DNA of 64,000 bases, from assembly GCA_009760855.2 (NCBI GenBank), contig WPIO01000035.1, positions 2,753,001-2,817,000 on the forward strand. Reading direction: 5' to 3'. The position numbers and the translations under genes are program-made. The notes beneath the pieces are model-generated. The model saw only the letters and a list, made by a program, of their open reading frames with translations. It had not been told where the DNA came from and searched no databases. The number at the start of each line of letters is the position of its first letter. Positions within the stretch are counted from its first letter, which is position 1. This document shows positions 27,670 to 57,650 of this stretch, one piece after another. Source of the stretch: Cristatella mucedo. Taxonomy: Eukaryota; Bryozoa; Phylactolaemata; Cristatellidae.

Positions 27670-30600
27670 TTCGGTGGCTGTGCACAAGCTGACATACAAC
27701 GAGCTGGCCTCAGAAGCCCTGTACTGGCACAACTCCGCGAGTAAACGTCGGGTACAACGCAGGTAGAGCAACATCAGCGGCAGTCTAATACACGGCTGCT
27801 GGTCTTAGATTGGAAGTCGGCCAAAGAGTGTGCAATGGCACCATTGCAAGTTCATGACCACTTACCCCGGATCTGCTTACCCCGGATCCATCTCCTGGCA
27901 TATGTCAGAGTAGGAAACAGCAGCCGGAGTAGGAAATGCAGAGCAGACGACGAGGGCACTCCGAGCAGACTGACCGGCAAGCCGATCGCACCAGTTCACC
28001 ACAAACTCTGCTGACCAGCAGCGTCTTTACCCTAGTGCTGAAGCCGTCAGATCAAACCGCTTGAGCCTTTCTACCGAGGCAGAGTGTTCCGTTGCAACGA
28101 CTGCAAACAGGAAGATGATCTAGCGGATGTGCTTTAGTACTTCCAGTGCCTATCTCCAATTGTTCTCTTGAGAGTAGCACAATAGGCAAGCTCAGATATC
28201 GCTTCATTGAAGTGCTGCACAATGCGGTTATTCACAGGCACTCATCTGCAGCTGTGCCATAGGTCAATGAAAGCAGGATAGCCTCACGTAAGGCATGTCC
28301 GTCCTCTGGCCACCTGGAAAATAACACACACAGTCACGACCAGAGGTGGTAGCAGCTTCACCCATTCAGAAGATGTTGCATTGGGGTTGAGAGGAAGTTC
28401 TTGCCAGTTGAACGTTGCACCCGGCAGATGTCCTTAGAGTCCGGTACTTTGGACGTACGTCCAGTACGTCCTTGGAGTCCAGTACGTCTCGGTACTTTTG
28501 GTCCAGCAGTCCACCGCCAGGAGACAACGGACTTTTTCTGATGGCCACAGAGGCTTTGAGGATTTGTCTATTCTCGTTTCTTTGAAAGGCCAAATTATGA
28601 GAAGCTCAATTTTGAATAATTTCGTGCATGTGCTTGGCGCGAACGCCGTGATACGAAATGCCATGGGGCTAAAAAGACTGCTAAAAAAACTTGTCTGCGG
28701 TGGCTAAACTTGTTCCTGCGCAGGCAGACTTAACGATGAGAATGTTGCACCAGGAAACTGATACTTAAATTCATTCTTTAGCAAATAACATTCTAAAAAG
28801 TTTCCCCATGAAGAACTTGCAAGAGTTGTGGGGGAAAACCCTCGATCAATGCTACGATCGAATGGTGACTCAGCTTCGGTCAACAGCTGTCCTCCGTGGA
28901 CTGACAGCACAAGGGTTGGTGGTTCTGGTCAGGTCACAAACACGTGATCAGCAGACACATTTCCATCAGGAGGTTCCATGTGGCAATGTACGAGCGAGAT
29001 TGCAAAATGCACACACCCCTCATAATACTACTGGCAGAACATGGGTCAGAACACTACAACACTGGCCCTTACTGCAGTCGCCCATGCAGTCACTGCAAAC
29101 CATTTTCTCGACCGGGCATGGATCATCAAAGAAATCAAGTCATTCGATTTGGTATGCCATCGGTCCTCTATCTTCTACCGAAAGGTCTCTGATCATCCAC
29201 ACATCTTGCGATGCCTATTAATCAGATTTAACATACGCACCAGATAAAAAGGTACACTCAGCTGTTGGTGAAGCACGCGCAGAACATTTAAGAGGTTAAA
29301 TCCTCTATTGAAGCACAGACAGCTTTGCTTATCAATCAAGGACAGATTGCACCATTCTTTCACGAGGTCAATTGCTTTTCATTTCTTTGAAGACAGCGAG
29401 AGCAAATAGATCACGTGGGCAACGATTCACCGAACATTACAAAGCCAAGCCATAACTGCAACCACAATCCCATCATGGCTCCAATTTCTCAAGTTAAATA
29501 CCAGCAGAAAATCTAAACTGCATCTCCTAGCACCGAGCTAAACAATTGAGATGAAGCATACAGTTTTTTAAATGTAAAGTATTAAGGACAAGGAGGGCTA
29601 TGGGAGTGATAGGAGGAAGCGATTTTTGCTAATGCTGTAGGCGATAAAGTGGTTGCACACTAACAGCTGCTTAGGCTTTGATTGAGTAAGAACTCTCCCA
29701 AATACAAACTACTTTGTTAATAGGCGATCCAGTTACAGAAGAATCTCAACTAGCTTCCTTTCGGTAGCAAATTTAGTTCACGACAGATCTTAGAATGTAA
29801 GAAGTCCTAAAAGAATGGCTTCATCCTGCCGAGCCTGGTTCAAGACTTGAAACCAGCCGTGTCCAAAGTCCCTAGAGTCTAGCTGACTAGTTGCTCGTGT
29901 CAGCCGCCTCAGTTTGGTGCAAAATGTGTCACCAGTTATCGAGATGATGCGCTCTAAAAGTCGTTACAAAAGTCCATTCACTTGTTGGGCCAGTTCCGTC
30001 TAAGTCTTCATGACTAGCTTGAACATTTACGGACTTCTTCTAGGTTGATTATAGCATCTGGAAACTTTGCCACGTAGAGCAGCAATGAATGGTGAGCTGG
30101 CCCACAAAATACAACGCAAGCCAACTTCAAAAAGTTCAAAATACACAACAAAAGTATATGATTTACAATCATGCCAAAGCTTTGCGAGCAGAAGCAAATC
30201 ACATTGGTCTGTTACAGCATTCTGGCTGATCACGAATCTGCCAGGAAGCAACACAGCAGTACGCTGCCAGTGGGCTTAAAGGCACAAGCTTTGGTGACTC
30301 TGCACAACTTCCGCAATACAATAATAATATGCATACCCTCGGCTGGATGCTCTCATCGACTTATCTATGCAACCGAAGTTGGGCACAGCAAGACCCCAGA
30401 CAGCCAGTCGCGTTTGCCAACAGCCCACTAGGCTGTAATTTCAATGTTTCCATGCAACAGTGGTTACTTACTTCCACTACAGGAGCAATTTTAGACAATA
30501 ACAAAGAACAAGCTTTGGCGTTATACACCTGATAATGTGGCCGTACAATTTCAGCTATTCAAAGCACTGTTGTAGGGGTTCAGCTACAATCACAGTAGAA

Positions 30601-33600
30601 AACTTTAACCCTGGCGGAGAAGCATCCTTCTCCGACGATGCAATGGCTGGCGGAAGAGTGCCAGTCTCTATAATAAAGCAAACTCTTACAAAATCAAGCT
30701 GCTTACATCATAAGCTCAGACAAAAAATTAATCCTGCTACACAACTATGCAAGCGAATCTACATGAGAATGGCTGGCATCTTGAGGTTCTGCTGGGTTGC
30801 ACTGTATGGGACGTCCAAAAGACTGAGCCGGAAAGATGACTCAGCAGCAGGAACATTAATCGGACTCCAAAAGTAAAAGTCGGCCTGCGGTTGACAAAGG
30901 ATCTCAGTGACCCCGAGTCCGATCAGCCGATGCAAGTAAACTCGAGAGTGATGACGAACCGCAGAGCAGCTGCATAATCCTGTATTTGGATATCCTTTAG
31001 TAAATGCAAGGTTGACCCATGTACACAGTGGCAGTCATGTCCCTTGTCCTCCAAGTGGATGATCCTGAACTACATGGAATCAGGAATCCTGCTCCTGTCT
31101 TCCGAAATCCGGTTGCACATGGAATCATATTCTTAATCCTCCAAGCAGACGATCAAGCTGCACACATTACATGCTACCACATTCACTGGCCATTTCATGT
31201 CTCTGACATCGATCAAGAAATGCGATCAGCATAAACAGAATGGGCCAAATCAAGCTGATGTGACACGAGAGCAGCGACAGTAGGAGGACTCCCTGGGCTA
31301 CATGCAGCAGCCTATGGGCTCATCCTTCGCAAGAGTGTGCAGGCAATGCCCGACACCTACGCTCCAAAGGTTGCAATTGCTGCAAGTACAGTAGCACCAG
31401 CCTTTTCTGGCAAGCCAGGATACACACATGTATCGAGCACTCAAGACTAGTAACAAAGGAGGACATGAATGACTCACAGGGCTGCACTAGAACAGCAATC
31501 GCCAGCACACTGGACAGAATCTAGGCAGGCATGCTTCAAGGATCCAACACTGGCCCTTGAAAATGCACGACATTCACTTTATAACCAATATAGCAAGGCT
31601 ACGTTATAACGGCAGGTGGCTTGGCAGCCAATGGCAAGGCAAGAAATGCTGACAGCTACGGTTGAGTTAACTGTCAAACGTGTCTCAGAAAAACCGAGCA
31701 ATCAATACAGCTTCACAGCAAAGATCACCAGTAAGGAAAGCATGAGTCAGGCTGGTCTCAAGAGCCAAACCTGGACCTCAAGTGCTAACGCACTTTTAAA
31801 TATTCGGGGAGTATAACACGTTCACATCCCATAGTCTAGAACAGCTTATTTCACTGGCAGCTTACAAGATGAAGCAGATGTAGGAATGGATTGCTATTTA
31901 TTTAACAGTGTCTTGTGGCAACAACGACTTCCAAAGTCGCTGGACCACTCTGGCGTTTAAAAGCTTGCATTAAATTGAAGCTGACACTGTAATCGTTGCA
32001 TTGGCTAGTATAAGTAGGAACTGACCAATGTGTATCATGGCCAAAAAAAAGTTCATAACGATCCGGCACAGACCAAGAGGCTGATGCTTCCCATAAGCAT
32101 CGTCAGGCATGCCAAGGAAAGACAGGAGAACGGTAGTAATAACTGGTGTGTCACGCTAATAGTATTGATACAAAAGTCTGAAGGAAAGAGCTGCATCCCA
32201 AACAATAATTACCGTAAAGAGATACAACAGCAGGTGTGCCGTGAACAGCCTAAAGATGCTGTCATGTCATCTGGCTTCCACTTCATCTGCAGCATGCTCA
32301 CTAGTTGATATATCATATTTCATTTGCACCCGGCAGCTCATGCTTGATGCCTGATTACATCGACTGCCAAACTTTCACCGACAGCTTTTTCATAATCAGC
32401 GATCAGAGAGAGATGCACATGGGAGTATGCCAGGTGCCGTACACCCGAACCAAACAGATTGATTCATCTCGATTTCCAGAACTATAGATACAAGGCAAGC
32501 AATTAGCATACAATTATTAGCATAGGTAAAATCAATAAAGCACCCTTGATCCGTCTCCCCAAAACATTGCCTCCCTCTATTTGTCCCCCAGATGCAGTTT
32601 GCTGTGACCCACATCCTTAAATGGAAAAACGGCAGCCTCGAGGTCTGTTTGCATTGCATTGCAATGCAAAGATAACGATGCAGAGGATTGATAAAAAATC
32701 GTCAATTCGTGCCTATATACTTTGTGTTTTGGCTAGAGTTACCCCTAAAAAACAGGGTCGGGCTACAATAGCTCCATTGCAAAGCTCAGAAACAGCAGTG
32801 CTGTCTAAAATAAACTGTCATACACCTTCCTGATGTGGATGGCCCCTCCCCGACATTAGTCCAGTGTAATATTGAGATGGGAGCGCTAAGCACGAGGAGG
32901 CATGATGTCACAATGGTGGGGTGGGGTGCCAAACACCGAGGGGGCCATATGCCATACCATGGTGGGGTGGGGGCGAACTTCAGGGGGCAGAACGTCGAGC
33001 AAGTTGGAGATATGACCGACTTTCATGTGAACGCACTCTTGCATGAACTTTGGAAAAACACGATATTGGAAGTCGGGACTTGGGAACTCGCGGCGATGTC
33101 AGTGTTGCCGAAAGTTACACCAGATGTAGAACTTTTGTAAGAGTAAGGGCAGAGGATGAGGCTGGCAAATTACAGCTTAAAGCAAGAAATGCTAATATTT
33201 CTCCTCTAGAGAGCAGTGCATTATAAATAACTAGGAACTTCAGCCAGTAGTCAATCCAGACAGGCATATTGTGCACGAGATATCACAAATGCAGCCGTGC
33301 CAGTGAACTGGCAGGGTGGGACTTCAGGCAAGGAGTGTACAACTCAGCAGCATTGCTATGAGCAAACAACACTTGCCACTTAGCAGGACTAGCATGAATG
33401 TGGTGAATTCACGTCCGAATTTGGGTGCCGCCAGCACGAGGCTCGACAGACATCACGTGGGTTAGACACCTAAACCTATACCATATTCTCGAAGGCGTTT
33501 TATTAGCAGATGCTTTCCTTTGGATGCAGGGCATTGTGTTCGCCCACGAATGTAGACCACAAACAACCAAGACTACGGCTTCAACCTTCTATCGATGGAC

Positions 33601-33958
33601 CGATAGGCAAAATACACTCAGGTGTGTCTCACCCAACCAGTAGGCAAGACATAAGTTGTAGCGAGCAGAGCAGATTTTTTATTCACAATCGATCCTTAAC
33701 AGAGCACGACTTTGACAAACTCGATTTAGCACCGTGGTCGCGTGTGCAAGGCTCATACACACACAGTGCGATGGCAGACGCCTTCGAGAGCAGATTGAAA
33801 GACGCTACGACAACATAAACAAACAGTCTAGCACAAGGACATGATGTACACGCTCACTGACCGAAATTATGCCATAGCAAAGTAGCAGCTGAAAGCTATG
33901 CGAGCTCACTTTCACGATATATGGTCATGATGTCGCACCTCGAGACCCTGGGACAAGT
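27670..33958. other. Long stretch with no supported gene
   Basis: Frames in this stretch are short and share no recognisable domain. The plus-strand frames at 28808-29247 overlap in three registers and may be transposon debris. A cluster of GTACGTCC-type repeats occurs at 28437-28502 and a G-rich GGTGGGGTGGGG duplication at 32910-32990. It is 3' flank of RTN4IP1 and otherwise appears intergenic. Confidence 0.4.
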
Positions 33959-52015
<18,057 letters not shown>

Positions 52016-52467
52016 TCATCGCTGATTTTTGTGTAGAGCGTTGAGTTTTTGCTCAAATTAATGTAAACAGGGTACATGTGTCAGATTACTTTCAGCGCAA
52101 AACAGGAATTTTTACATTTACGTTCATTGCTTAGAAAGTAAAGTGGTACAGAGTCGACGGCTACCTGAAACGGCCTCATATCGGTTCCTTCCCACCCTGG
52201 CGCATCGGCTGCGTTGATTATTCATCATTGGTCCGCACAACAAAAAAGATCGAACGAGACTATTTTGAAGCAACATAGGAATGCCCCAAATTATTTAATC
52301 TCACAAGTGAGTGTCGCTGAATCGCCGGAGAGGAGGCGTATTCCGCTGCTGCCCAGGAAGTGTCGCAAACTCCTGAATACTGGATCAGTGTGCTGGTGCG
52401 CCATAAACAGGTCATCCCGTCTACAGCGTTTACGGGGTCGCGAATTCGTTGGCGCTAGCTGGGCAAT
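52016..52467. other. RTN4IP1 upstream flank; no gene seen
   Basis: This is where the RTN4IP1 promoter should lie. No TATA box or other element could be assigned. Downstream, 51400-51950 is GC and CpG rich, which suits a TATA-less promoter. Confidence 0.35.
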
Positions 52468-52990
52468 AGCACATGTCTGTCTTTCGCTGCTCTGGGAAAC
52501 AGGAAATAACTAAAACCCGGAAACGAGCTATTCTCTATTGTCTCACAATGTTGGCTTACGGAGAAGAACCAGCAGGTCTAACAGAGGTAGTGCACGAAAG
52601 TTACACGCAATGGGAGCAGATACAGGGCATCTCTGGATCTGCAGCATCGCCACACTAAGTAAACTTGAGTATAGTCTGACACTATGACAATAAATTAGCT
52701 GTTCTATTCCTCCGCCTAAAGGCCGCTGGCGACAGAAGCTGTAGCTCTGCAGGTCCTAGACTGTGGAACTCACTTCCGCAATTCTTACGCAACGACTTAC
52801 AACTACTCTCCTGCTGCCAACTAGGGCACATCCTTTCCAGCCGTCCTGAGCTGCTACTTCCATGCTACTCACTAGCTCAATTGCTCTCCGGACACTGCTA
52901 CGCTTCTCCCTTTCTCTTTCGTGAGATGAGTCTGTTGGCTACCGAATGCCTACAGAAAGCAGCTTAGGCTTCGAGTTCGCTATATAAATC
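52468..52990 (+). mobile_element. Dispersed repeat, copy 2 (non-LTR retroelement remnant)
   Basis: About 520 bases matching 26540-27065, including GAAGAACCAGCAGGTCTAAC and TCCTAGACTGTGGAACTCAC. The translated RLWNSLPQFL motif points to the end of a reverse transcriptase protein. Confidence 0.65.
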
Positions 52991-53120
52991 TCTCCTGCGT
53001 AACACTAGCATAGTCTTTGTGGCTTCGTTGAGTTACAGATGGAGATAAGTTACATCACATTAAGGATATGGTTTTTAACATAACTTTTTTTGTAAGGGGA
53101 CAGTGTCGCTCCGAGTCCAG

Positions 53121-53262
53121 AAATGAGCTAGTTTGGCCCAGTGGTTATGGTGCTCGCCCCGACCAAGGTCTGGCCGAGGTCGTGGGCTCGAGCCACGTGG
53201 CAGCCTGAAGCGCCTGAATAGAGGTTAAGTTCTCTTAGGGCACTATACATATGAATTATATT
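53121..53262 (+). mobile_element. tRNA-derived SINE, family A
   Basis: A-box side GCCCAGTGGTTATGGTGCTC, B box GTGGGCTCGAGCCACG, tail AAGCGCCTGAATAGAGGTTA and AGTTCTCTTAGGGCAC. It is one of the two most complete copies. Confidence 0.78.
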
Positions 53263-54250
53263 TTTCTTATCCGTGTTTTCATTCGCCAATCAGGAAATAG
53301 GAACACTCAGAGTTATAACTGCGTATGCTTCTATGAATGTATCCGGCGTCTTAGTCCGCATCTCTAGCCTTTGTGCCGGATATCCGACTTCCGAACAAAT
53401 GCCATTGCCGATCGGCGGTGTGAGGGCCTGCCCAGCTCCTCAGCTGGCTGGCTGGCTGGATGGGCTGGCTGGCTGTCTAGCCGACTACCCGCTGCCCTAT
53501 GTCGGACTCTACTGCTGACTATCCCCGGCCAACTTCGAACAGCCGTCGACGTGAAGGACAGTCTGACTGGAGCCTTTCCAGGAGGAAATGCGATCGATCC
53601 TAACCCACTCTCGTCGCTCCAAGGCTAATGTGCTTTTCTGCTAAGCAATTATTCGTGCCTGGCACACTGGCTCTTTGACATAAGGCAGGTGTTTTCTCCC
53701 TAGCAGTTAACCGAAATGCTGCTCTTCTCACGCTAGCCGTTCATGGACCGCAGTGATTCTCCGCCTAGCACCCCTAGCACTTATGTCGCCCAATTATTCC
53801 GAGATGGTTATTGGCAGTAACTGCCACTGCCCAACGGCAATACATAAATCGCCGAAAATCAAAGGTGAAGTTCGAAGCAAGACGAACGTCTGACGTCAAG
53901 AGTTAAGTGAAGAGAGATCGATATAGATCGATGCAAGGACGATGAAGGTGAAGAAGATGAAGGGAGTAAAAAAGTCAAAGGCATTCTTGCTCTTCAAAAT
54001 GATATAACACTTATAAAAGCACTCGTTCAGTTACACAATTGGCGGCAAAGACAACGAATTACCCAGCGCAAAGTAGATTTGCATGCATTTCAGTAGCCCG
54101 AGCTGTCCGGATACAGCGTGGGTCAAATCGTCCAGGTCGTCCTTTGATCCTGGGCCCAGCTGGCCCGCCGCAGCAGGCGACCGACCCGAACCAGTTGATC
54201 TCTACATATAAAGGTCAGCTGCTGACGTGGACGTTGGCACGTCGTCGTAA
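53263..54250. other. No gene seen
   Basis: Contains a GGCTGGCTGGCTGGATGGGC run near 53442 and short frames only. Confidence 0.4.
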
Positions 54251-54254
54251 AAAA

Positions 54255-54425
54255 AATCCTAGCTGATTAAACAGCCTCTTTTTGTATAGCGACAGAAGAG
54301 CCTTTACGGCTATCACCACCGCTTGCAGTGGCAATAAGGAATCGCCCACCGCAGGAATCGAACCCACGACCTCGGGACCGAGGTCGTGAAAGCAACCGCC
54401 TTACCTAGTGTGCCATCACGGCTCA
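54255..54425 (-). mobile_element. tRNA-derived SINE, family B (best copy)
   Basis: The minus strand starts GAGCCGTGATGGCACACTAG, then GGTAAGGCGGTTGC (A box), GTGGGTTCGATTCCTGCGG (B box) and a non-tRNA body ending in CTGTTTAATCAG. The tRNA part is well kept. Confidence 0.75.
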
Positions 54426-54696
54426 CAGCTGCGAATACCCTAGAGGGATCGCGAGAAGGAAGCGAAATGACGCGGCGCTGCTGTGGATTTGACATACTGT
54501 ACGTGGACGCCATTTGTAGCTGTCAATTTGCTTGCGCTTCAAGTGCGGATGCGGAGCGACACAGCAGAAGCTGACCCCTGACCCCCGAAAGATACAGGTG
54601 CTGGGCAGAGTAGTGCGACAAGCCTGCTCGCGCCAACTATCTATGGGCGTGCCTCGGCCAATGACTGGACCTTTTCTAAATCTAATTTACTTGGCT

Positions 54697-54807
<111 letters not shown>

Positions 54808-54899
54808 CTCTGCGGTTGTACGCGTGGCGGTGGGCACGACTACTACCGTCACGTTTCCGAACTTACTGCTTAAATGTCATAGGCTAAGTTTAAACGTCA

Positions 54900-55520
54900 T
54901 AAGCTTACACGAGGCATTGTCCTCCTGCCGAACGCTGAATCATTCGCACATGCATCTTCACTAACCAAGCACCCCATCAGTCCCGAGGCACATGGGATCG
55001 CCAGGGCCTGAAGCCTGCTGCGTGCACTCAGTGCCCCAAAGTTAACTTCCGCTCGACCGACCGTTTTAAAGCATGAGCCACGTGGTCGCCTAACGCCGCT
55101 AGCAGACTGCATTTCAAACGAGCCCTGGCGGAACGTTTTGGCTCCAGGAAACAGCAAGCTGGGGCTAAAGTTATCGGTACGCCAGGCAGGCAGGGTGCAC
55201 CCGATAGCCTAGGTGGCCTTATTTGAAACTCCTGCGGCATGCGTACTTGTCGTTTAACTGTCGGCGAAGGTGTGGCAATGGCTGAGAGACCTAGACCTTC
55301 TCGCCGCGAACCACACATGATGATTCTGCATTGGGTATTACGAGTTGGTGGGTTTTTTCTCACAAGAGTTACAGAAATTTCAAAAGTTAAATACTGGTTG
55401 TAGTTAAGCCGGCTGCGTCGTGCTTTTTCTCCTTCAGTGCCATGTTGCGACTCGACCTTACCCAACGCCCGTGAAAAGTTTGCATTCCTGACTAAACGAT
55501 AGGTCTTTCCTCGCTGAAAC
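54900..55520. other. No gene supported
   Basis: A 179-codon frame on the minus strand (55028-55567) has no recognisable motif, and its start overlaps the LINE that begins at 55526. Confidence 0.35.
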
Positions 55521-55525
55521 ACTTT

Positions 55526-56575
55526 TTGTTTACAGCTGATATAAAGAAAGCAAGGATTACTAAACACAGACTTGAGAAGGATGCCAAAACTCGAGGGGCT
55601 TTTGAAGATTATTGTCGGTCAGAGGTCAATAACCCAAAAATGCTAATTCCCGCTCTCGACGATCGTGTTAACCTCTTCAAAGCAGATCAACCGTCCGGCG
55701 ATCGGAATGGAGAGTTAGTAGAGCGTTTCTCTAAATTCTTCATAGGGATTATAGAATGGATTAGGAGCGAAATCGCCTCACTGCCGTCTCTGCAGAAATT
55801 TCCGAAGTTCTCTTTATTAGGCGCACGAACCAGTTGATGCCCTCCATAGCAAATATCGTAAATATATCCATGATTACCATTGAAGTCTCTTCCCCTCTTA
55901 AAACACCGAGTTTGTCAGATCACTCATTATAAAGTGAGCCCTAGACCACGAGAATGTAGGTCACTCTCCAATCTGCCATTCCTATCCACGACACGTGCAC
56001 GAGAAGCGGCCACGTAACGCACATCTTTCTAGCAAGTTTCAATCTGGATTTAGAGCTACCACTTCCCAGGAGCTGCTCTGCTGTAAGCATGCAATGACCG
56101 CCCGACCAATGCGCATCAGGATAGAGCCTCTCAGCGGCTCTCATAGATCTCTTAGCAGCATCTGACACTGTTGACCGTAAGATCCTCGTGGGATGCCAAT
56201 CCACGCGGAAGGTATCGCTGGCACGGCGATACGCTAGATTAGGTCCAACGTCAAAGAGAGACGTTAGAATGTAGATATAAATGACTGTCGGCTATCTGGG
56301 GAGCCCTAATAGGGTACCTCAGGAATCGCAGGAATCGCACCCTCCCTTTCACTCTCGACACCCTCTCCCTCTGGCCGATTCCATTGCCAAAGACAATCTT
56401 GCTTTCATTTCTAAGCCAATAGCACCCACTTCTACTTATTCTCTGACCCTTCTAATTTTCTTGCACCCGATTCATGTACCTCCCATGCAGCCTGCATATA
56501 CAACACTCGCATTTGGATGGCCACTAACTGCCTAAAGCTTAACGATGACAGGACAAACCTAATAGTCATGAGCAC
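55526..56575 (+). mobile_element. CR1/L2-like LINE, linker and reverse transcriptase remnant
   Basis: NGELVERFSKFFIGIIEWIR is the segment before the polymerase. It is followed, with frameshifts, by SKFQSGFRATTSQELLCCKH, then PLADSIAKDN and CIYNTRIWMATNCLKLNDD. These are consecutive blocks of a LINE reverse transcriptase. It is many times broken and stops where a minus-strand LINE 3' end begins. Confidence 0.75.
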
Positions 56576-56587
56576 ACCTAATGTCAA

Positions 56588-56850
56588 TGGAATAATAATA
56601 ATAATGCACTTGATAAAGCACCCTCAGATAGCTCAATCTCGTGCTAGGCGCTTTACATTTTCTGCAAAGGGAAACGCGATTGAATCGTGAGTAAAATCAT
56701 GCTTGATAAACAACGTGAATAATATGGTTAGGGGTGACATGCACAGGGTCAGCATGCAAATGTGATAAGTGGCAGCATGCACAGTGTTAGCATGCATAAG
56801 CACATGAAGGACGAATCAAAGGGACCTACTAACTGCTTAACGCGGCTTAA
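56588..56850 (-). mobile_element. CR1/L2-like LINE 3' end
   Basis: Starts AATAATAATAATGCACTTGA, contains GGTGACATGCACAGGGTCAG and GGACGAATCAAAGGGACCTA. Only the 3' untranslated region remains. Confidence 0.8.
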
Positions 56851-57650
56851 ATGCTGCTGATTGTCGTGGGCCTTCCTTCCTGTTTGCTTTTCGTCTTTAC
56901 CTGTGCGTGATTGAGTGCATACCCCTAGCCAGCGGTCTCATTCACTGGTCGCCATGAGTTTCTTCTTTTTGGCTTTAGAATGCTGGTCTAAGCACGCTAT
57001 CATTTGCTTTGTATGCTCATCTGAGTACGATTCCGTGTACGCCACTATACTCCTGGCTATTGATTCTTTTGCGGCAAGCTTTAAAGCACGCGAGTAAAGA
57101 TTTATTTCTCTTCAGGTGTTAGACAAACAACCCAGTTTATTTCGGTCATTATTCTATCGGTTTCCCAACGAAAAATTGCTGGGGCGCGATATTTATTTGA
57201 AAATTAAAGACCGCGGACGTAAGCATAATACTGCGCCGCTAAGGTGCAACCTTCAAGCACAGCGTTTTACCGACCGACAGACTATCGCTAAGACTGACTG
57301 ACTTCCGATTTTTAACAAATGCAATCTAAGTACACTTACCATGTTGAAATTATGGCTCAGGAAGAAGAGAAATTCCACTCGGTGGGATAACGCGAGCATT
57401 AAAAACGCTCATATACATAGACGACCGTTAGGGAAGCAAGCTCGTTAAAAAGCACGATGTGACGATTACGCGTTAGAAAGCACGAGCGACGCATTTAAAC
57501 GAACGGTCGCCCGTGTACGAACGTTCGCTGCGAGCCAGTTCAAGTCTACAACGTGTAAGAATAATTGCACTAACAGCCATTGCTAAGGACGTGCGTAAGC
57601 ACCTATAGCCCAGTAGCATTATCGACGAATTAGTAGCGCTGCGATAGCAT
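56851..57650. other. No gene supported
   Basis: Short frames only. The 56915-57097 frame is hydrophobic and Cys rich but has no recognisable pattern. Confidence 0.35.

Noticed and set aside
28808-29247. Three overlapping plus-strand frames as a gene
   Set aside because: No motif is recognisable in any register and there are no splice signals; probably old transposon or chance.
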